From: Methylopila turkensis
GTDB lineage: Bacteria > Pseudomonadota > Alphaproteobacteria > Rhizobiales > Methylopilaceae
Length of the DNA stretch: 64,000 nt
NCBI RefSeq assembly: GCF_027922325.1
Contig: NZ_BSFL01000003.1
Coordinates: 372,001-436,000, forward strand
Reading direction: 5' to 3'
Shown in pieces: positions 16,862 through 24,976 of the stretch. The translations under genes and the position numbers were made by a program. Position 1 is the first letter of the stretch; each line of letters opens with the position of its first letter. Under the pieces are notes generated by a model. That model did no database searches. It saw only the letters and a program-made list of their open reading frames with translations, and was not told where the DNA came from.

Positions 16862-18199
16862 TTACGCCGCGGCGTCCTTGCGCTTCGCGCTTTCGGCTTC
16901 GGCGGCCGCGAGCAGGATGCAGATCGCGATGCCCTCGGAGGCCGCCTTCACGTCCGAAAGCGAAGGGAACGATGGCGCGAGCCGCAGGTTCTGGTCGCGC
17001 GGATCCTTGCCCTTCGGCCAGGTCGCGCCGGCGCCTGTGAGCAGCAGCCCGGCGTCCTTCGCGAGCTGCACGACGCGCGAGGCGGTCCCTTCAACCACGT
17101 CGACGCTGATGAAGTAGCCGCCTTCGGGCTTCGTCCACCGCGCGGCGCCGGTTCCGGCGAGGCGCGCCTCCAGCGCCTCGTCCACCGCCGCGAACTTCGG
17201 CGCGAGCAGGGCCTTGTGCTTCGCCATGTGGGCGACGAGGCCGTCATGGTCCTTGAGGAAGCGGACATGGCGGAGCTGGTTGAGCTTGTCCGGCCCGATC
17301 GTGCGCTTCGAGGCGCTCGCGAGCAGCCACGCCACATTGGCCGGCGACGACGCGAAAAAGGCGAGGCCGGCGCCGGCGAGCGTCATCTTGGAGGTCGAGG
17401 CGAACACGAAGGCGCGGTCGGGATGGCCGGCCTCGGCGCAGGCGTCGAGCACATTCAGAATCTCGCGCCCGTCGTCGGTCAGGTGGTGCAGGACATAGGC
17501 GTTGTCCCAGAACAGCCGGAAGTCCGGCGCGGCCGTCGTCATGCGGGCGAGCCGGCGGATCGTCTCGTCGGAATAGACGTCGCCCGACGGGTTGGCGTAT
17601 TTCGGGACGTTCCACATGCCCTTCACGGCCGGATCGCGGACGAGCTCCTCGACCTTGTCCATGTCCGGACCGTCGCCGGTCAGCGGCACGGGGATCATGC
17701 GCACGCCGTACTCCTCGCAGATCGCGAAGTGGCGGTCGTAGCCGGGCGTCGGGCAGAGGAACGCGACGTCGGGCTCGCGGCCCCACGGCTTCGCGGAGCC
17801 CGGGACGCCCTTCAGCAGGGCGTAGACGAGGCTGTCGTGCATCAGCGCGAGGCTGGAGTTGTCGCCGACGACGATCCGGTCGGGGCTCGCGCCCAGCGTG
17901 CGGGCGAACAGCGCCCGGGTTTCGGCGAGGCCCTGCAGGCCGCCATAGTTCCGCGCGTCCTCGCCGGCTTCCGACAGGTGGTCGCGGTTGCCGGGCAGCG
18001 CGAGCATGCCTTCCGCGAGATCGAGCTGCTCGGGCGCGGGCTTGCCGCGGGTCATGTCGAGCTTGAGCCCTTTGGCGCGGAAGGCGTCGTAGTCGGCGCG
18101 GGCGCGGGCGAGAAGGCTGTCGAGGTCGGCGGCGGAGAGATCGGCGATCACGGCGTCACGAAGTCCTGTGCGGCAGGCGAAGCGTTCGTGGGGCTTCAT
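16862..18199 (-). CDS. Aspartate aminotransferase, type 1c (PF12897-like)
   Basis: PLP-dependent transamination of aspartate/glutamate. The 445-residue length and the text KGLKLDMTRGKPAPEQLDL, RNYGGLQGLAETRALFA and SSLALMHDSLVYALL are hallmarks of subgroup 1c, the AspT type known from Corynebacterium and many alphaproteobacteria. The Schiff-base Lys is Lys271 in FASTSKMTLAG. Asn and Asp/Tyr PLP contacts appear in WNVPKYANPSG and LFWDNAYVLHHL. The annotated ATG may be some residues too early, because the family usually starts near LSAADLDSLL. It is transcribed in the same direction as the downstream-facing msrQ-like gene, with 34 bases between them. Confidence 0.9.
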   Translation of the reverse strand: MKPHERFACRTGLRDAVIADLSAADLDSLLARARADYDAFRAKGLKLDMTRGKPAPEQLDLAEGMLALPGNRDHLSEAGEDARNYGGLQGLAETRALFARTLGASPDRIVVGDNSSLALMHDSLVYALLKGVPGSAKPWGREPDVAFLCPTPGYDRHFAICEEYGVRMIPVPLTGDGPDMDKVEELVRDPAVKGMWNVPKYANPSGDVYSDETIRRLARMTTAAPDFRLFWDNAYVLHHLTDDGREILNVLDACAEAGHPDRAFVFASTSKMTLAGAGLAFFASSPANVAWLLASASKRTIGPDKLNQLRHVRFLKDHDGLVAHMAKHKALLAPKFAAVDEALEARLAGTGAARWTKPEGGYFISVDVVEGTASRVVQLAKDAGLLLTGAGATWPKGKDPRDQNLRLAPSFPSLSDVKAASEGIAICILLAAAEAESAKRKDAAA

Positions 18200-18233
18200 A
18201 CGCCCGTCACGCGCGCCGCGCCAGACGAAGGAA

Positions 18234-19226
18234 CTATGCGCGCCCGCCCTTCGCGACCGGCGTCAGCGACGGCGCGCGCGGCCGGTCCGGGCCGCGGCGG
18301 CGGGCGCCGATCAGGCTCGACAGCGTCGCGGCGAGCCCGAACAGCAGAACCCAGCCGGCCGGGCGCACGCCATACGCCGGCATGAGGTTCGCCGCGAGCA
18401 CGCGCCACGGGTTCACCCCCGTCGCGAGCCCGTACCACAGCGCCTCCGACGCGGCGGTCGCGAGCGTCGCCGTGAGGGCGAGGCCAAGCAGCCAGCGCCA
18501 GTCGACCGCGCTTTCGCTGGAGCGCGCCTGCAGCCAGCGCCAGCCCATCGCCCAGACGAACAGGCCCCACATCAGCATAGGTTCGCCGACGTCGAGCTTG
18601 GACTGCATCGCGAAATGCAGCACGCCGAGGCCAGCGATCGCATAGGCGAGCTTGTGGAGGCGGCCCCAGCGTTTCGCGCCCATGCGGCGCACGGCGGCGT
18701 CGGTCGATGTGGCGCCGAGCGCGACAAGGCCCATCAGCGCAACGAAGCCGATCGCGAGATAGACGCGCAGCGCGATCTCGCCCGCGACCCGAGCCACGTC
18801 GAACTGCTGGTCGGCGACATAGAGCCCGAGATGAAGGGCGGCGTAGGCGAGGGCGGCGAGCCCGATCCGCCGGCGGACGAGGTGCAGGCGCGGCCAGTGC
18901 CAGAGCCGCCGGAACGGCGTGATCGCGAGCGACAACATAAGGAATCGGACCGCCCAGTCGCCGGTCAGGTGGATGGCGTCATAGATCGGCCGGGCCGCCT
19001 CGCCCCCCGGCCCGGCGAAGGCCGAGGCGGCGCCGGCGGCCGGACCGAACGGCGTCTCGCCTTGAGGCGCGAATCCCGGCGGCAGTCCGAAGGGCGCGGG
19101 GGCCGGGCCCGAGAAGTCGCCGTTCGCGGCCCGCATCGCGAGCCACGCCGCGGGCAGGACGAGCCCGACCAGCGTCAGCGTCAGCAATGGCGAGAATCGA
19201 CCTGAGCGGTCGGAGAAAAGCGGCAT
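18234..19226 (-). CDS. MsrQ/YedZ-like haem-binding membrane subunit
   Basis: Integral-membrane b-type cytochrome of the ferric-reductase-like family. In MsrPQ it passes electrons from the quinone pool to the periplasmic methionine sulfoxide reductase MsrP. ATG 19226 (MPLFSDRSGRF) is preferred over ATGs 12 and 30 bases upstream. Several hydrophobic helices are visible, with conserved His in LHLTGDW-type, LHLGLYVADQ, and LHKLAYAIAGLGVLHF positions. Between the first and second helices lies a Gly/Pro/Ala-rich loop of about 50 residues (PAPFGLPPGFAPQGE) not present in E. coli MsrQ. msrP is not in this window, so the partner is unknown. Confidence 0.8.
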   Translation of the reverse strand: MPLFSDRSGRFSPLLTLTLVGLVLPAAWLAMRAANGDFSGPAPAPFGLPPGFAPQGETPFGPAAGAASAFAGPGGEAARPIYDAIHLTGDWAVRFLMLSLAITPFRRLWHWPRLHLVRRRIGLAALAYAALHLGLYVADQQFDVARVAGEIALRVYLAIGFVALMGLVALGATSTDAAVRRMGAKRWGRLHKLAYAIAGLGVLHFAMQSKLDVGEPMLMWGLFVWAMGWRWLQARSSESAVDWRWLLGLALTATLATAASEALWYGLATGVNPWRVLAANLMPAYGVRPAGWVLLFGLAATLSSLIGARRRGPDRPRAPSLTPVAKGGRA

Positions 19227-19420
19227 GGCTCCGTCCATCGTCCTTCGAGGCTTCACGCTGTTACGCGCGGCGCCGCGGAAATCTTACGTGCGCGCGTCAC
19301 AGGCGGTTGGCTCGCTGCGGGTTCGCGCAAGAATTCGTTCAAATTTGTATGCCAGCGCAAACGTGGACTTAGAGGGGCTGCTGCTACGAAAGGCTCAGGG
19401 TAACCGTTGAGTCCGCATGC

Positions 19421-20932
19421 ATGTCCGCTGGAAACGTCGTTTACGAGTACGCCGCGGGGCGACTTCGCGCTTTCCGCCGCAACCGCAATCTCACCCTCAC
19501 GCTGTGCTACGCCATCGCGCTCATCGCCGGGCGGGTCATGGGCGAGGGGGCGTCCGGCCAGCCGATGCTGGCGCTCGCGGCGCCCGTCGCGGTCGGCGTG
19601 CTGATCCGGATGGGCGGCTCGATCGAGTCCGCCGACTTCGCCCGTTTCGCCGCAGCCCACCTCATGTTCGGGTTTCTCTTCGGAGATCCGCTGGAGACGG
19701 TGTTCTGGGACGGCGCGCGCAGCATCGCCCATGTGGCCTTCGCGCTGCTGCTGTTCCGGGCCGCCCGGACGCGCGGCCTGATCCGCTCGCCGATCTATCT
19801 CATGGGGACATTGGTGGCGGTGGCGGTCGCAAGCGCCGCGCCCGGGTTCGTCCTCGACGTCGTTCGCTTGAGCCTTGAGGGCGCGCTCTCGCCGTCGCCG
19901 CTGATCGTCGGGCCGCTGGTCGACATCCTGTCGATGGCGCTGATGCTCGCGATCGTCTTGACCCAGGGACGCGGCTGCCTGCCGACGACGCCGGAGAGCG
20001 GCCACACCGAGGAGAAGCGGCCCGGCTCGATCGAACACCTGAGCGCCGTCGCGCTCGCCGCCGCGCTGATCTGGTTCTCTCTCGACGGCGGCGCGCTCGA
20101 GGCGGTGCTCGCCGGCTCCATCGCGCTCCTCTGGTTCGCGCTGCGTCTCGGCCTGTTCGCCACCACCGTCGCCGCCTTCGCCTTCGCCGTCGTCGAGCTC
20201 AAGTTCGGCACGGGACGAGGCCTGCTGATCGACGCCGCCGATCCCGCGGTCGTCGAAGCGCTCCGCTACGTCAAGGTGGCGCTGCTGACGGCCCCAAGCA
20301 TCGTCGTCGCGACCGTCGTCTACGAGCAGCAGCGCTTGCGGCGGCTGTTCGCCTATCGCGCCAACCACGACGGCCTGACGGGCCTGATCAATCGCGTCGG
20401 GTTCACCGAGCATCTCGAGCTCCAGGCGCGCCGGGCGGGTTCCGGGCACGCCCGCTTTCTGCTGATGCTGATCGACCTCGACCACTTCAAGTCGATCAAC
20501 GACACGTTCGGGCATGCGAGCGGCGACGAACTGCTTGTGAAAGTCGCCGAACGGCTGCGCTCCTCGCTGCGCGCGACCGACGTGGTGGCCCGTCTCGGCG
20601 GCGACGAGTTTGCGGCGCTTGCGCCCGTGCCGAGCGTGGACGACGCCATGCGGCTCGCGAAACGTCTGGTGGAGACGGTGAACCAGACCTGCGAGATCGG
20701 AGGCGTCGCTTTGCGGCCGAGCGTGACGGTCGGCGGCGTGCTCGCGCCGGACAACGCGACCGATCCTCAGCGGCTCATGCTGCTCGCCGACGAGGCGCTC
20801 TACAAGGCCAAGGCCGCCGGCCGCAACGGCTGGCGCTTCGCCTCGATGGAGCTGAAGGGCGATCGTCCCAGCGCCGCGATGTGGCGGCCGGAGGACGCGG
20901 AGGTGGCGATGGAGACGGTGTTCCTCGACTGA
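19421..20932 (+). CDS. Membrane-bound diguanylate cyclase (GGDEF)
   Basis: Expected to make cyclic di-GMP from two GTP. The 503-residue protein has an N-terminal half of about seven to eight hydrophobic segments (residues 25-310). They are of MASE1-like appearance, a likely membrane sensor with unknown ligand. The C-terminal GGDEF domain starts near DGLTGLINR. The active-site motif is an intact GGDEF at 393-397, and an RATD inhibitory I-site lies at 384-387, exactly five residues upstream. So it should be active and subject to product inhibition. No EAL domain or adjacent effector is seen. A weak ribosome site precedes ATG 19421. Confidence 0.93.
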   Translation: MSAGNVVYEYAAGRLRAFRRNRNLTLTLCYAIALIAGRVMGEGASGQPMLALAAPVAVGVLIRMGGSIESADFARFAAAHLMFGFLFGDPLETVFWDGARSIAHVAFALLLFRAARTRGLIRSPIYLMGTLVAVAVASAAPGFVLDVVRLSLEGALSPSPLIVGPLVDILSMALMLAIVLTQGRGCLPTTPESGHTEEKRPGSIEHLSAVALAAALIWFSLDGGALEAVLAGSIALLWFALRLGLFATTVAAFAFAVVELKFGTGRGLLIDAADPAVVEALRYVKVALLTAPSIVVATVVYEQQRLRRLFAYRANHDGLTGLINRVGFTEHLELQARRAGSGHARFLLMLIDLDHFKSINDTFGHASGDELLVKVAERLRSSLRATDVVARLGGDEFAALAPVPSVDDAMRLAKRLVETVNQTCEIGGVALRPSVTVGGVLAPDNATDPQRLMLLADEALYKAKAAGRNGWRFASMELKGDRPSAAMWRPEDAEVAMETVFLD

Positions 20933-20951
20933 GGCGCTGCGCGCGCCTACC

Positions 20952-20970
20952 AGTAGATGTACAATCTACT
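20952..20970. promoter_or_regulatory. Inverted repeat upstream of the lysin-like gene
   Basis: AGTAGAT at 20952-20958 and ATCTACT at 20964-20970 form a perfect 7-5-7 palindrome in a locally AT-rich stretch. It lies 65 bases before the start at 21036. Size and symmetry fit a dimeric repressor operator, but the regulator is unknown. A short hairpin is the alternative. Confidence 0.4.
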
Positions 20971-21035
20971 AATTGCTCGTGATAGGTGCATTCTCCTCCT
21001 GCGCGTCGCTATGCGCGCCGCGGGGGAGCAGGACG

Positions 21036-22088
21036 ATGCAGATCGACGCATTCATCGCCGAGGCGCGGGCGCGGCTTGGCGCGGTCTCCGGCGAGGCCGA
21101 AAACGGTTTCAGAACCATTCTGGGCGAGGCGGCGCAGAGAGGGACGCAGGTCAACCGTCTCGCCTACATCCTCGCGACGGTCTGGTGGGAGACCGCGCGC
21201 ACGATGCAACCGGTGCGCGAGGCGTTCTTCGTCGCGCCGAACGACTTCGCCAAGGCCGAAGCCTGGCGGAAGAAGAACCTGCACTACTACCCCTATTACG
21301 GGCGCGGCTACGTCCAGCTGACGTGGAAAGCCAACTACCGCCACGCCGGCGAGAAACTTGGCGTCGATTTCGTCGCCGACCCGGACCAAGTGATGACGGC
21401 GGCCCACGCGCTCGACATCCTGTTCGATGGGATGGATGAGGGCTGGTTCACAGGAAAGGCGCTCGACGACTACATCGACGAGATCGACGAGCCGGACAGC
21501 GCCGACCTCGCCGAGTACGTCAGGGCCAGAAGGATCATCAACGGCACGGACAAGGCCCAGACGATCGGGGGCATGGCGCTCGCCTTCGAGGCCGCGCTGA
21601 AGGCGGCTGGCTATTCCGCCGCCGGCGTCACGGCGGTCGCGGCGGGCGGTCTCGACGCCCATATCGCGGCCCTCGGCCTGAAGCATTTCAAGGCGTACGA
21701 GTTCCGCGTGAAGGGCGCGTCGCACGGCAATCCGAAGAGCGCGGCTTACGGATTGAACACCGATCCGCCGGCGGCGCTGTACGGCCACATCGACAAGACC
21801 GCGCGGGTGCTGGACGAACTGCGGGAACGCCTCGGGCGGCCGATCACGCTGTCGAGCGTCTACCGCTCGAAGGCCTACAACAAGGCGATCGGCGGCGCGG
21901 CCGACAGCTCGCATCTGCGCTTCAACGCCGTCGATTTCGCCGTGGTCGGCTCGCCGTTCGGTCCGGCGCACTGGGCGGCGGCGTTGCGGGAGATGCGTTC
22001 CGCCGGCCTGTTCAGCGGCGGGATCGGCACGTATTCCACTTTCGTCCACGTGGACACGCGCGGGTCCGACGCCGACTGGAACGGCTGA
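21036..22088 (+). CDS. Lysin-like two-domain protein: GH19 hydrolase plus M15-type peptidase
   Basis: Predicted peptidoglycan-degrading enzyme of 350 residues, starting at ATG 21036 behind GGGGGAGCAGG. Residues about 1-200 match phage/bacterial GH19 lysozyme-like domains: YILATVWWETARTMQPVRE with the catalytic-region Glu, and YYGRGYVQLTWKANY. Residues about 225-350 look like the Peptidase_M15_3 fold (ITLSSVYRSKAYNKAIGG, SSHLRFNAVDF, with the zinc-type HxxxxxxD pattern, and a late STFVHVDTRG). No signal peptide is evident, so export or release would need a holin-like route. Neighbours are not phage genes. It may be a domesticated endolysin. Confidence 0.8.
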   Translation: MQIDAFIAEARARLGAVSGEAENGFRTILGEAAQRGTQVNRLAYILATVWWETARTMQPVREAFFVAPNDFAKAEAWRKKNLHYYPYYGRGYVQLTWKANYRHAGEKLGVDFVADPDQVMTAAHALDILFDGMDEGWFTGKALDDYIDEIDEPDSADLAEYVRARRIINGTDKAQTIGGMALAFEAALKAAGYSAAGVTAVAAGGLDAHIAALGLKHFKAYEFRVKGASHGNPKSAAYGLNTDPPAALYGHIDKTARVLDELRERLGRPITLSSVYRSKAYNKAIGGAADSSHLRFNAVDFAVVGSPFGPAHWAAALREMRSAGLFSGGIGTYSTFVHVDTRGSDADWNG

Positions 22089-22131
22089 CGGACGCGTTTG
22101 CGGGCGGCGGCGAAGCGGACCTTTTGGCCGC

Positions 22132-22160
22132 TTGACGCCGCCGCGGCTTGGGCGTAGCGT
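22132..22160 (+). promoter_or_regulatory. Candidate ilvI promoter
   Basis: TTGACG at 22132-22137 (preceded by C, giving CTTGAC) and TAGCGT at 22155-22160 are separated by 17 bases, a good alphaproteobacterial housekeeping pattern. It lies 30 bases before the leader-peptide start and well upstream of the ilvI attenuator. Confidence 0.6.
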
Positions 22161-22189
22161 CCGCGCAACTTTACGGCTGGAGCGGCCAC

Positions 22190-22246
22190 GTGGCGCGCAA
22201 TCTCATTCTCGTAAGCAGGGCGTCATCCCAGGAGCGGGCCGCGTAG
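22190..22246 (+). CDS. ilvI leader peptide (MARNLILVSRASSQERAA)
   Basis: An 18-codon ORF starting at GTG 22190 with GGAG at 22179-22182 seven bases before it, ending at TAG 22244-22246. Codons 5-8 read Leu-Ile-Leu-Val, the end products of the operon that follows. This is the arrangement of a classical amino-acid attenuator: ribosome stalling at those codons when branched-chain aminoacyl-tRNA is scarce would change folding of the downstream RNA. It is too short for routine gene calling. A peptide of this type before alphaproteobacterial ilvI fits general knowledge of attenuation, and control here is inferred. Confidence 0.75.
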   Translation: MARNLILVSRASSQERAA

Positions 22247-22301
22247 GGCCGCTTCCGAGCGATGACGCCTAAGCCAAGGGCTCCCTAGCGGGCCCTTTTT
22301 T
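22219..22301 (+). terminator. ilvI attenuator: competing stem-loops and intrinsic terminator
   Basis: The first stem pairs 22219-22227 with 22261-22269 (9 bp) and begins inside the leader ORF. The second, 22276-22281 with 22292-22297, is followed by a T run to 22301 and has intrinsic-terminator form. AGCGGGCC occurs at 22233-22240 and again at 22287-22294. The segment GGCCGCT at 22247-22253 can pair with either copy. So an upstream hairpin and an antiterminator that would open the terminator are mutually exclusive. Read-through would express ilvI 65 bases downstream. Confidence 0.7.
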
Positions 22302-22365
22302 GTTGCCCGGCGTCCAACGAGGCGCCGAACGGGTTCAGGGTCGAGACGGCGAAAGGACAAACGCC

Positions 22366-24129
22366 ATGACCGAGACGATGACCGGAGCGGAGATGGTCGT
22401 CCGCGCGCTGCAGGACCAGGGCGTCGAGCACATCTTCGGCTATCCCGGCGGCGCCGTGCTTCCGATCTACGACGCGCTGTTCCAGCAGGAGAAGGTGGAG
22501 CACGTGCTCGTCCGCCACGAGCAGGGCGCGGCGCATGCGGCGGAAGGCTACGCCCGCTCGACCGGCAAGCCGGGCCTCGTGCTCGTCACCTCCGGACCCG
22601 GCGCGACCAACGCCGTGACGGGCCTGACCGACGCGCTGATGGACTCGATCCCGCTGGTTTGCATCACCGGCCAGGTCCCGACCCATCTGATCGGCTCGGA
22701 CGCATTCCAGGAGTGCGACACGGTCGGCATCACCCGGCCCTGCACCAAGCACAATTACCTCGTGAAGGACGTCAACGAGCTCGCGCAGGTGCTGCACGAG
22801 GCGTTCTACGTCGCCACCCACGGGCGGCCGGGGCCGGTCGTCGTCGACATCCCGAAGGACGTCCAGTTCGCGACCGGGACCTATGTCGGCCCGGAGAACG
22901 TGCACCATAAGAGCTACCACCCGAAGCTCGACGGCGAGATCGACCGCATCAAGCAGGCGATCGAGCTGATCGCTTCGGCGAAGCGGCCGATCCTCTACAC
23001 CGGCGGCGGCGTCATCAATTCCGGCCCGCGGGCGAGCGAACTGCTGCGCGAGTTCGCGAAGCTCACCGGCGCGCCGGTGACGTCGACCCTGATGGGCCTC
23101 GGCGCCTATCCGGCGTCCGGCCCGGCCTGGCTCGGCATGCTCGGCATGCACGGCACCTTCGAGGCCAACCACGCCATGCACGACTGCGACGTGATGGTCT
23201 GCGTCGGCGCGCGCTTCGACGACCGCATCACTGGGCGGCTCGACGCGTTCTCGCCGAACTCGAAGAAGATCCACATCGACATCGATCCGTCGCAGATCAA
23301 CAAGAACGTCAAGGTCCAGGTCCCGATCATCGGCGACGTGGCCCATGTGCTCGAGGACATGGTGCGGATCTGGAAGGCGACGGCGTCGACGATCGACGCC
23401 GGGAGCCTGAAGACGTGGTGGGCGCAGATCGACCGCTGGCGCGCGCGCAAGAGCCTCGCCTACCGGCCGTCGACCACGACGATCAAGCCGCAGCACGCGG
23501 TCGAGCGGCTCTACGAGCTGACCAAGGATCGCAAGACCTACATCACGACCGAGGTCGGCCAGCATCAGATGTGGGCGGCGCAGTACTACCATTTCGAGGA
23601 GCCGAACCGCTGGATGACCTCCGGCGGCCTCGGGACGATGGGCTACGGCCTGCCGGCGGCGGTCGGCGTGCAGAAGGCGCATCCGGACGCGCTCGTCATT
23701 GACATCGCGGGCGAAGCCTCGATCCAGATGATGCTGCAGGAGCTCTCGACCGCCCTGCAGTACAACCTGCCGGTCAAGGTGTTCATCCTCAACAACGAGT
23801 ACATGGGCATGGTGCGCCAGTGGCAGCAGCTGCTGCACGGCGGGCGCTACTCGAATTCTTACTCGGAGGCGCTGCCGGACTTCGTGAAGCTCGCCGAGGC
23901 CTATGGCGGCACGGGCGTGCGCGTCGACAATCCGGACGACCTCGACGAGGCGATCGCGAAGATGATCGACACGCCGGGCTTCGTCGTCGTCGACTGCATC
24001 GTCGACAAGATGGAGAACTGCTTCCCGATGATTCCCTCGGGGCGCGCCCACAACGAGATGCTGCTCAGCGACGCGGCCGAGGCCGAGATCGACGAGGCGA
24101 TCTCGGAAGAGGGCAAGATGCTGGTGTGA
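22366..24129 (+). CDS. ilvI: Acetolactate synthase, large (catalytic) subunit
   Basis: TPP- and FAD-dependent enzyme that condenses pyruvate with pyruvate or 2-oxobutyrate, the first common step of valine, leucine and isoleucine synthesis. ATG 22366 follows AAAGGAC and gives 587 residues, the normal length. The catalytic Glu lies in [16 protein letters not shown]. The centre has [15 protein letters not shown], and the TPP motif region is [15 protein letters not shown] through [13 protein letters not shown] (GDG is represented by GEA). Expressed behind the leader-peptide attenuator. ilvH follows after a long inverted repeat. Confidence 0.97.
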   Translation: MTETMTGAEMVVRALQDQGVEHIFGYPGGAVLPIYDALFQQEKVEHVLVRHEQGAAHAAEGYARSTGKPGLVLVTSGPGATNAVTGLTDALMDSIPLVCITGQVPTHLIGSDAFQECDTVGITRPCTKHNYLVKDVNELAQVLHEAFYVATHGRPGPVVVDIPKDVQFATGTYVGPENVHHKSYHPKLDGEIDRIKQAIELIASAKRPILYTGGGVINSGPRASELLREFAKLTGAPVTSTLMGLGAYPASGPAWLGMLGMHGTFEANHAMHDCDVMVCVGARFDDRITGRLDAFSPNSKKIHIDIDPSQINKNVKVQVPIIGDVAHVLEDMVRIWKATASTIDAGSLKTWWAQIDRWRARKSLAYRPSTTTIKPQHAVERLYELTKDRKTYITTEVGQHQMWAAQYYHFEEPNRWMTSGGLGTMGYGLPAAVGVQKAHPDALVIDIAGEASIQMMLQELSTALQYNLPVKVFILNNEYMGMVRQWQQLLHGGRYSNSYSEALPDFVKLAEAYGGTGVRVDNPDDLDEAIAKMIDTPGFVVVDCIVDKMENCFPMIPSGRAHNEMLLSDAAEAEIDEAISEEGKMLV

Positions 24130-24188
24130 ATTGGGGCAGGCGTCATCCCGGACGGCCCTCAGGCCGATCCGGGACGGCGCCTCCAGCG

Positions 24189-24276
24189 CGCCGTCATGCC
24201 CGTCTTCGGGCATCCACGACTTCCCTTTTTTGCTCGACGCCCAAGTCGTGGATGCCCGAAGACGGGCATGACGGCG
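24189..24276. repeat. Perfect 34-bp inverted repeat between ilvI and ilvH
   Basis: Bases 24189-24222 are the exact reverse complement of 24243-24276, around a 20-base loop containing a run of six T. The arms include CATGCCCGTCTTCGGGC and GTCGTGGATGCCCG. This kind of text recurs in intergenic palindromes of Hyphomicrobiales genomes, so it may be a dispersed palindromic element rather than a gene-specific signal. A smaller imperfect hairpin (24147-24173) precedes it. In RNA it would be a very stable stem that could stabilise ilvI mRNA or reduce read-through into ilvH. Confidence 0.9.
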
Positions 24277-24304
24277 GTGGGACGGTCACTCTCTGGATAA
24301 TCTC

Positions 24305-24859
24305 ATGCCGCCTCTGCCCACCGGCTCCGCCTATTTCATGGACGATGCGCATCCGCCGCTCGCCCGCCACACGCTCGCGATCATCGTCGACAACGAGCCG
24401 GGCGTGCTCGCCCGCGTCATCGGCCTGTTCTCCGGCCGCGGCTACAACATCGACAGCCTGACCGTGTCCGAGGTCAGCCATGAGCGGCACCTCTCCCGCA
24501 TCACGATCGTGACCACCGGTCCCGACGGCGTGGTCGAGCAGATCAAGAGCCAGCTCGACCGGCTGGTGCCGGTGCGCAACGTCGTCGACCTCACGCTCAC
24601 CGGCAAGGCGCTGGAGCGCGAGCTCATGCTGATCAAGGTGCGCGGCAAGGGCGACCTGCGGGCCGAGGCGCTCCGGCTGGCCGAGGCGTTCCGCGCGCGC
24701 GTGATCGACGCCACGACGGAGAGCTTCATCTTCGAGATCACCGGCAAGCCCGACAAGCTCGACCAGTTCATCGTGCTGATGGGGCCGCTCGGCCTGGTCG
24801 AGGTCTCGCGCACCGGCGTCGCCGCCATCGGCCGCGGTCCGGAAGGCATGGCGGCCTGA
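24305..24859 (+). CDS. ilvH: Acetolactate synthase, small regulatory subunit
   Basis: Regulatory partner of IlvI that confers valine feedback inhibition and raises activity. The 184-residue length is normal. An N-terminal ACT domain is clear (HTLAIIVDNEPGVLARVIGL, then GRGYNIDSLTVSE), and a C-terminal second ACT-like domain follows with LMLIKVRGKGDLRAE and GPLGLVEVSRTGV. ATG 24305 is used. It is separated from ilvI by 175 bases that hold the 34-bp inverted repeat. Confidence 0.97.
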   Translation: MPPLPTGSAYFMDDAHPPLARHTLAIIVDNEPGVLARVIGLFSGRGYNIDSLTVSEVSHERHLSRITIVTTGPDGVVEQIKSQLDRLVPVRNVVDLTLTGKALERELMLIKVRGKGDLRAEALRLAEAFRARVIDATTESFIFEITGKPDKLDQFIVLMGPLGLVEVSRTGVAAIGRGPEGMAA

Positions 24860-24953
24860 GGGCCCACCCACCGCTCTACGCGGGTTCCGAGACGTCGCCT
24901 CACGTCCCGAAAACAGCCCTTGTCAGCGCAGGCGGGATCGTCCATACGACCGA

Positions 24954-24968
24954 ACCGTAACGTACGGT
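24954..24968. promoter_or_regulatory. Palindromic operator candidate before the TetR-type gene
   Basis: ACCGTA at 24954-24959 and TACGGT at 24963-24968 make a perfect 6-3-6 palindrome ending 8 bases before the GTG start of the regulator. A possible TTGTCA (24920-24925) and CATACG (24943-24948) pair lies just upstream, placing the palindrome over the likely transcription start. This is where an autorepressing TetR protein would bind. Inference only. Confidence 0.5.
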
Positions 24969-24976
24969 ACGGCGAC

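Noticed and set aside
20952..22088. Prophage around the lysin-like gene
   Set aside because: No integrase, capsid, tail or terminase genes nearby, and flanking genes are housekeeping; the holin-like gene at 49.2 kb is 27 kb away and of YqjE type.
22285..24213. 642-residue minus-strand ORF over ilvI
   Set aside because: Shadow of ilvI in a GC-rich sequence, and it would span the ilvI attenuator; no recognisable domain.
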